From: Rutidosis leptorrhynchoides | Lineage: Eukaryota; Streptophyta; Magnoliopsida; Asterales; Asteraceae | Length of the DNA stretch: 64,000 nucleotides | Assembly: GCF_046630445.1 (NCBI RefSeq) | Contig: NC_092333.1 | Location: 184,042,001 to 184,106,000, forward strand | Reading direction: 5' to 3' | Part shown: in pieces, positions 60,301-64,000 of the stretch | Layout of the letters: each line of letters starts with the position of its first letter | Position numbering within the stretch: position 1 is the first letter of the stretch | The notes under the pieces: generated by a model | The model's database searches: none | Seen by the model: the letters and a program-made list of their open reading frames with translations, nothing else | What the model was told of the DNA's origin: nothing | Program-made: the position numbers and the translations under genes

Positions 60301-61848
60301 CATCCTGGCAAGGCGAATGTAGTTGCCGATGCCCTTAGTCGAAAAGATGATATTAAACGTGTTCGTGCTTTAAACCTAAAAATCAAATCGAATCTTATTT
60401 CACGAATCTGTGAAGCTCAATTGGAAGCTATTAGACCGACACTTATCGAAGGTGAAGGACCTATTGGTTTTGAGAACCAACTTCAAGTGAAAGCTAATGG
60501 TACACGGTACTTTGGCAATAGAATCTGGGTTCCTCGTTTTGGTAATCTTCGCGAACTAGTCTTGGATGAAGCACATAAGACTAGATATTCTATCCATCCC
60601 GGTTCCAGTAAGATGTATCACGATGTGAAGGAATTCTACTGGTGGCCTAACATGAAAGCCGATATTGCTACTTATGTTAGTAAGTGTCTCACTTGTTTGA
60701 AAGTCAAGGCCGAACATCAAAAGCCTTCTGGTCTGTTGACACAACCCGACATTCCGCAGTGGAAGTGGGAAGGTATCACTATGGACTTCGTTACTAAGTT
60801 ACCTAAGACTTCGAACGGTAACGATACTATTTGGGTCGTAGTTGATCGTCTTACTAAATCTGCACATTTCATACCGATCAAGGAAACTGACAAGATGGAG
60901 AGATTAGCACAGCTTTATATTAAAGAAATCGTCTCACGTCATGGTGTTCCTATCTCGATCATTTCTGATCGCGATAGTCGATTTGTTTCTAGATTTTGGA
61001 AAACTTTACAATCTGCTCTTGGAACTCAACTCGACATGAGTACAGCTTATCATCCGCAAACCGATGGTCAAAGTGAACGAACCATTCAAACTATGGAGGA
61101 TATGCTACGTGCTTGTGCAATCGATTTCGGCAAAGGATGGGATAGACATCTACCTTTGGTTGAATTTTCTTATAATAACAGTTATCACTCCAGCATTAAG
61201 GCTGCACCTTTTGAAGCTTTATATGGACGGAAGTGTAGATCCCCTTTGTGTTGGGATGAACTTGAGGACAGACATTTAACTGGTCCTGAAATTATTCACG
61301 AAACTACCGAAAAGATCGTTCAAATCAAGCAACGTTTAGAAACTGCCCGTAGCCGACAGAAAAGCTATGCCAATAAGAAACGAAAAGACATCGAATACCA
61401 AGTTGGAGATAAAGTCATGTTGAAAGTATCCCCTTGGAAAGGTGTTGTCCGCTTCGGTAAGCGAAGTAAACTCAGTCCACGATATGTTGGACCATTCACA
61501 ATCACTGAAAGAGTCGGTCCCGTGGCATACCGATTAGAACTGCCAACCGAACTTAGTCAAGTACATGATGTGTTTCATGTCTCAAATCTTAAACGGTGTC
61601 TTGCCGATGACACACTCGTTATTCCTCTGGATGATGTCCGCATTGATGAGCAAATGCACTTCGTTGAAGAACCTATAGAAATCATGGAAGGAGAGGTCAA
61701 ACAAACGCGTAAAAGCAATATACCTATCGTTAAAGTCCGGTGGAATTCGCGTAGAGGCCCCGAATATACCTGGGAACGCAAAGACCATATGAAACGGAAA
61801 TATCCCCATCTCTTCTCAACTGCTGATGCAAACGAGAAAACTACCTAA
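57307..61848 (+). CDS. Tekay gag-pol polyprotein with chromodomain
   Basis: A single frame of 1513 codons. The likely gag start is the ATG at 57445 (residue 47, [20 protein letters not shown]); the first 46 codons look like leader. Parts, by residue: gag core about 90-240; zinc knuckles [14 protein letters not shown] (325-338) and [14 protein letters not shown] (356-369); protease DTGA at 420; reverse transcriptase with FIDD at 754-757; RNase H with the first Asp at 903; integrase zinc region from about 1097 and a D,D35E core at Asp1160, Asp1221 and Glu1257; chromodomain-like tail with YTWE at 1487-1490. Gag and pol are fused without a shift, as in many plant chromoviruses. Length and motifs are normal and the frame looks whole. 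Confidence 0.95.
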   Translation: MPRSNNIKCFINIMRYQYFSLFILVITQTYNLLNLSNICSLLCSDIMVRSAAPTVNNVVLTTEQFQQLLAAAQGNAQANHANTQPKPCSYKDFTNCHPPAFKGNEEAVELVRWFEKMESIFRICNCGDDDRVKYATSSLGGNALTWWTAYAKSVGIDNANAIPWDELKSMMVNKFCPRSQVQKLEAEFWELRVKGTDIENYTNRYLELSTLCPEMFPTEARRIERYIEGLPEDVQGNVIAAEKVTLDAVILMAQNLMLAKRRRASANKQVETKGNDGKRKFEPSQGSTQNVSKKLMDSTRTNYRGTYPFCVRCERHHPGQCTATCSLCKKVGHVAKTCRTPPKNKSIVPAKAPPTCYTCGEKGHISPNCPKKRDNPATGANTTAAKGRAFVITAAEARDEDEVITGTYLVNNCYATILFDTGADRSYVSNEFCTLFTEKPQPLETKRLVEVANGKIMKVDKIYKNCNLILASKEFKIDLLPVELGSFDVVVGMDWLRPLRAAIMCYDKIVHVPLGNGETLIIQGEKSGSNLNIISCIKTRKYLMKGYPAILAHVNLIELKEKRIEDVPVVKDFPDVFPEDLPGIPPPRQVEFQIDLTPGAAPVAKAPYRLAPSEMKELSNQLQELLDKGFIRPSSSPWGAPILFVKKKDGTLRMCIDYRELNKLTIKNRYPLPRIDDLFDQLQGSSVYSKIDLRSGYHQLKVKESDIPKTAFRTRYGHYEFCVMPFGLTNAPAVFMDLMNRVCKPYLDKFVIVFIDDILIYSKNEKEHEQHLRMILELLRKEQLYAKFSKCEFWLKTVQFLGHVVDRNGIHVDPAKITAIQNWEIPKTAKHIRQFLGLAGYYRRFIKDFSLIAKPLTKLTQKGKKFEWSEEQESAFKILKEKLTTAPILSLPEGTDDFVVYCDASKHGFGCVLMQREKVIAYASRQLKKHEVNYTTHDLELGAVVFALKIWRHYLYGNHFTVYTDHKSLRHIFDQKQLNMRQSRWLETLNDYYCELKYHPGKANVVADALSRKDDIKRVRALNLKIKSNLISRICEAQLEAIRPTLIEGEGPIGFENQLQVKANGTRYFGNRIWVPRFGNLRELVLDEAHKTRYSIHPGSSKMYHDVKEFYWWPNMKADIATYVSKCLTCLKVKAEHQKPSGLLTQPDIPQWKWEGITMDFVTKLPKTSNGNDTIWVVVDRLTKSAHFIPIKETDKMERLAQLYIKEIVSRHGVPISIISDRDSRFVSRFWKTLQSALGTQLDMSTAYHPQTDGQSERTIQTMEDMLRACAIDFGKGWDRHLPLVEFSYNNSYHSSIKAAPFEALYGRKCRSPLCWDELEDRHLTGPEIIHETTEKIVQIKQRLETARSRQKSYANKKRKDIEYQVGDKVMLKVSPWKGVVRFGKRSKLSPRYVGPFTITERVGPVAYRLELPTELSQVHDVFHVSNLKRCLADDTLVIPLDDVRIDEQMHFVEEPIEIMEGEVKQTRKSNIPIVKVRWNSRRGPEYTWERKDHMKRKYPHLFSTADANEKTT

Positions 61849-61885
61849 AAACTTCGGGACGAAGTTTTCAATAACGGGGAGGTAC
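61849..61885 (+). promoter_or_regulatory. Tekay stem-loop and polypurine tract
   Basis: AAACTTCGGGACGAAGTTT (61849-61867) directly follows the gag-pol stop: an 8-bp stem around GGA. The polypurine tract ACGGGGAGGTAC then runs to the LTR border. Stop, stem-loop, tract and LTR fit in 37 bases. Confidence 0.8.
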
Positions 61886-64000
61886 TATAACGACCCTCAT
61901 TTTTCCATTCTATATTTTTTCAATATTAAATGCCCAAACAATATAATTAAAACTTAATGATCAAACTTTAATCAACAATTGTTAAGTGTTAAGAGTTAGA
62001 AAACATATTAATTAACTTTGTGCAATAATTGACAAGTTAATAAAAGATGAAAATAATAAACTGTTAGTCGACACTCACTGCTAATTAAAATTTATGCATT
62101 TATGTAATATTATAACTAATAACCTATAAGTAATAAATAAAAATTGACATTTATATAAATAATAAAACAATTGGGAACTAAATATATACAAGTCATGAAT
62201 TAGTAAAAAGAAATAATACTTATCATGTAGTAAATGTAAAAATAATAATAGTAATAATAGTAATAATAATGAGACTAAAGAATCTTAAACAATTACATCC
62301 TTATGTTGACTAAAAATTAAAATAAAATATATATATAAACTAGTACCACCTATTGTTGACTAAAAATTATAAAACAAAATAAAATCATTAATTAGAACAT
62401 CCTTATGTTGACTAACACTCTAATACTTGCACTATATAAACTCCTAGTTTCTCATTCACAAATCACACCAAAATCCTCTCAAAAACAATCTCTCCCTCTC
62501 CCTCTCTTGTGGTATTCGGATCTTCAAGCTTGTTCTTCGTGTTCTTCAAGAATCTTCAAGGAGTTCTTCAAGATTTTTAAGGCTTTGATCTTCCATCTTC
62601 ATCGTGTTCATCTTTTCTTTGTTAATTATCTTGAATCTTCAAAGGTATAACATAAACCCTAAACTATTTACATAAACTTTAATCTTTGTTAATTCATATT
62701 TATATTATAAACTTGTTATTCATAAGTATATACATAAACACTCCTAGATTTATATATACATATATACATGTAAAAAATATATATTTTTATGTATATATAC
62801 GAATTATATATACATATACATATTAAAACCTTAAACCCTAATACTACTTATACTAGTACTTAACATGTATACACTATTACTATTACTATTACTAGCACCT
62901 ATAACCTACTACTTATATTGTAGCACAAAAACATTTTGGGATATGTATTAGAGATGTATAGATCTTCGAACTTTCTTGACGAATGGTTTCTACGAGATTC
63001 TAGGCAGAGGGTTTGGATTTCCGATTTAAAGGGTCCTATGGCTCAAGCCCCTAGATCTAAATTAGCCATTCGAAGGGAAAGGGGTGATTGGAAGCTTATC
63101 TAATACGGCAAGTATCCTAAAATGAAAAACACTTATAAAAGTAGAAACTCTCTAGTCATAGAAACTTAGTAAAATAAGAAACTTTCTAAAAATGGAAACT
63201 TTATAAAAATAGTAACTTACTAGGAATAGAAACTTAGTAAAACAAACTATACTTAAACACATACTTAAACTTAAACATGGGCAAAACACTTAACTACTCT
63301 TAAATGTCAATAGGTTGACTTTCCTGCTCACTCGTTCAACTCTTTATTCTGAGGAATAACTCTCTCTCTACTTACTAAGGTGATTTTTATAGCCCCACTT
63401 TACTTGAGCTCAATTTACTTTTTATACTTATTGGGGTGAGACACACGCTGCTTTTACTATTTACAATTTAGACACAAGTACCAACTAAAACTATGCTATA
63501 CCCGGCTATGTCCGACTAAGTCCCTACAGTGATATTTTTAGGTGCTGCGGCATGCTTAGTTATTGGGGGTAGGCCTATCGGGAGTAACGTCCCCGATACA
63601 TTTGATGTTATCTTTGTATTGCTTGATAATGAAATTAAACCGACAAGTAGAACTAACTTGTCATGGGGCAAACTTGAACGTTTAGTCTAAATATCACGCA
63701 CTGGCATAACTTTTTGATCCTGCGGGAGATCAACCTTACAAATTAAATCTTGTGGTCTAAAACAAACGGTCAAAGTTATTTGTTAAACCTATGAACTTCA
63801 CTCAACCTTTTGGTTGACACTTTAGCATGTTTTGTCTCAGGTGCTGTTTGATTCAAGCTCTTATACTTACTGCTTATGTGATGCTACTTGGACATAGGAT
63901 CAAGAGATATCGCATTTATTACTTCTGCATGTGAACATTTCCATTATTGTTACTCCTATCATTGTAACTACGTTTCATTTTCCGCTGCGTGCTCAATAAA
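61886..64000 (+). repeat. Tekay 3' LTR (truncated by window end)
   Basis: 2115 of an expected 2214 bases, nearly identical to 54108-56222. It includes the same TATA box (62433-62440) and TTGACT cores (62306, 62356, 62408). Confidence 0.95.

Larger units (their letters stand above)
54108..64000 (+). mobile_element. young Tekay-type chromovirus, looks whole (3' end past window)
   Basis: A plus-strand element inserted in the Tork LTR: 5' LTR 54108-56321, primer binding site, pre-gag ORF, one continuous gag-pol frame with chromodomain, stem-loop, polypurine tract and 3' LTR from 61886. The two LTRs appear nearly identical; reading along them I noticed a single difference (ACACATGC versus ACACACGC). 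This suggests a very recent insertion, well below 0.2 million years (inference). The 3' LTR should run about 99 bases past the window. The LTRs start TATAACG instead of the usual TGTAACG. I see no break in the coding region. Confidence 0.95.

Overview
This window looks like repeat-rich nuclear DNA of a flowering plant, probably a eudicot. It holds a NAC transcription factor gene with plant-type GT-AG introns, several families of plant LTR retrotransposons, a plant L1-type LINE and a plant PIF/Harbinger transposase. Asteraceae is a plausible guess from the style of the LTR families, but the sequence read by eye cannot prove it. There are no operons, CRISPR arrays or prokaryotic features.

Layout, left to right. 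1-2570 is the 3' part of a Ty1/copia element (RNase H region, untranslated tail, 3' LTR). 2572-5850 is a patchwork: a SINE-like scrap, an ATT microsatellite, a Ty3/gypsy LTR fragment, a 336-bp hAT-type MITE with 8-bp target duplications, a short foldback and a 136-bp MITE with perfect 9-bp target duplications. 5848 to about 22400 is a minus-strand LINE (ORF1 and ORF2). Its ORF1 is split by an 11.1-kb Tekay-type chromovirus (10450-21545) flanked by a perfect 5-bp duplication, TTGTT. 22767-23002 is a 57-bp tandem repeat. 23401-40461 is a 17-kb minus-strand Athila element with two 2.1-kb LTRs, gag, pol and an Athila-type extra ORF. 41112 to about 42815 looks like a solo LTR. 43820-45190 is a large, diverged inverted duplication (about 660-bp arms), followed by a 75-bp tandem repeat and a long TA microsatellite. 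45662-46690 is a decayed PIF/Harbinger transposase. 47431-48653 is the NAC gene, the only convincing host protein-coding gene. 49167-54107 is a minus-strand Tork-like copia element whose 5' LTR is cut by a plus-strand Tekay-type chromovirus (54108 to beyond 64000). That last element looks whole and very young.

The nesting gives a relative order: the LINE is older than the first Tekay, and the Tork copia is older than the second Tekay. Structural signals are clear for most elements: primer binding sites for initiator-Met tRNA (both Tekays and the Tork copia) and Asp tRNA (Athila), polypurine tracts, target duplications, and in the young Tekay a TATA box behind three W-box cores.

The most interesting items are a stem-loop between the pol stop and the polypurine tract that is shared by both Tekay families and shows a compensatory base-pair change, an extra ORF before gag in both Tekays, a CpG-rich palindrome pair used four times across the Athila element, the giant foldback, and a 75-nt NAC intron that stays open in frame. 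I did not find a convincing new biological system. Boundaries were set by eye; alignments were not computed.
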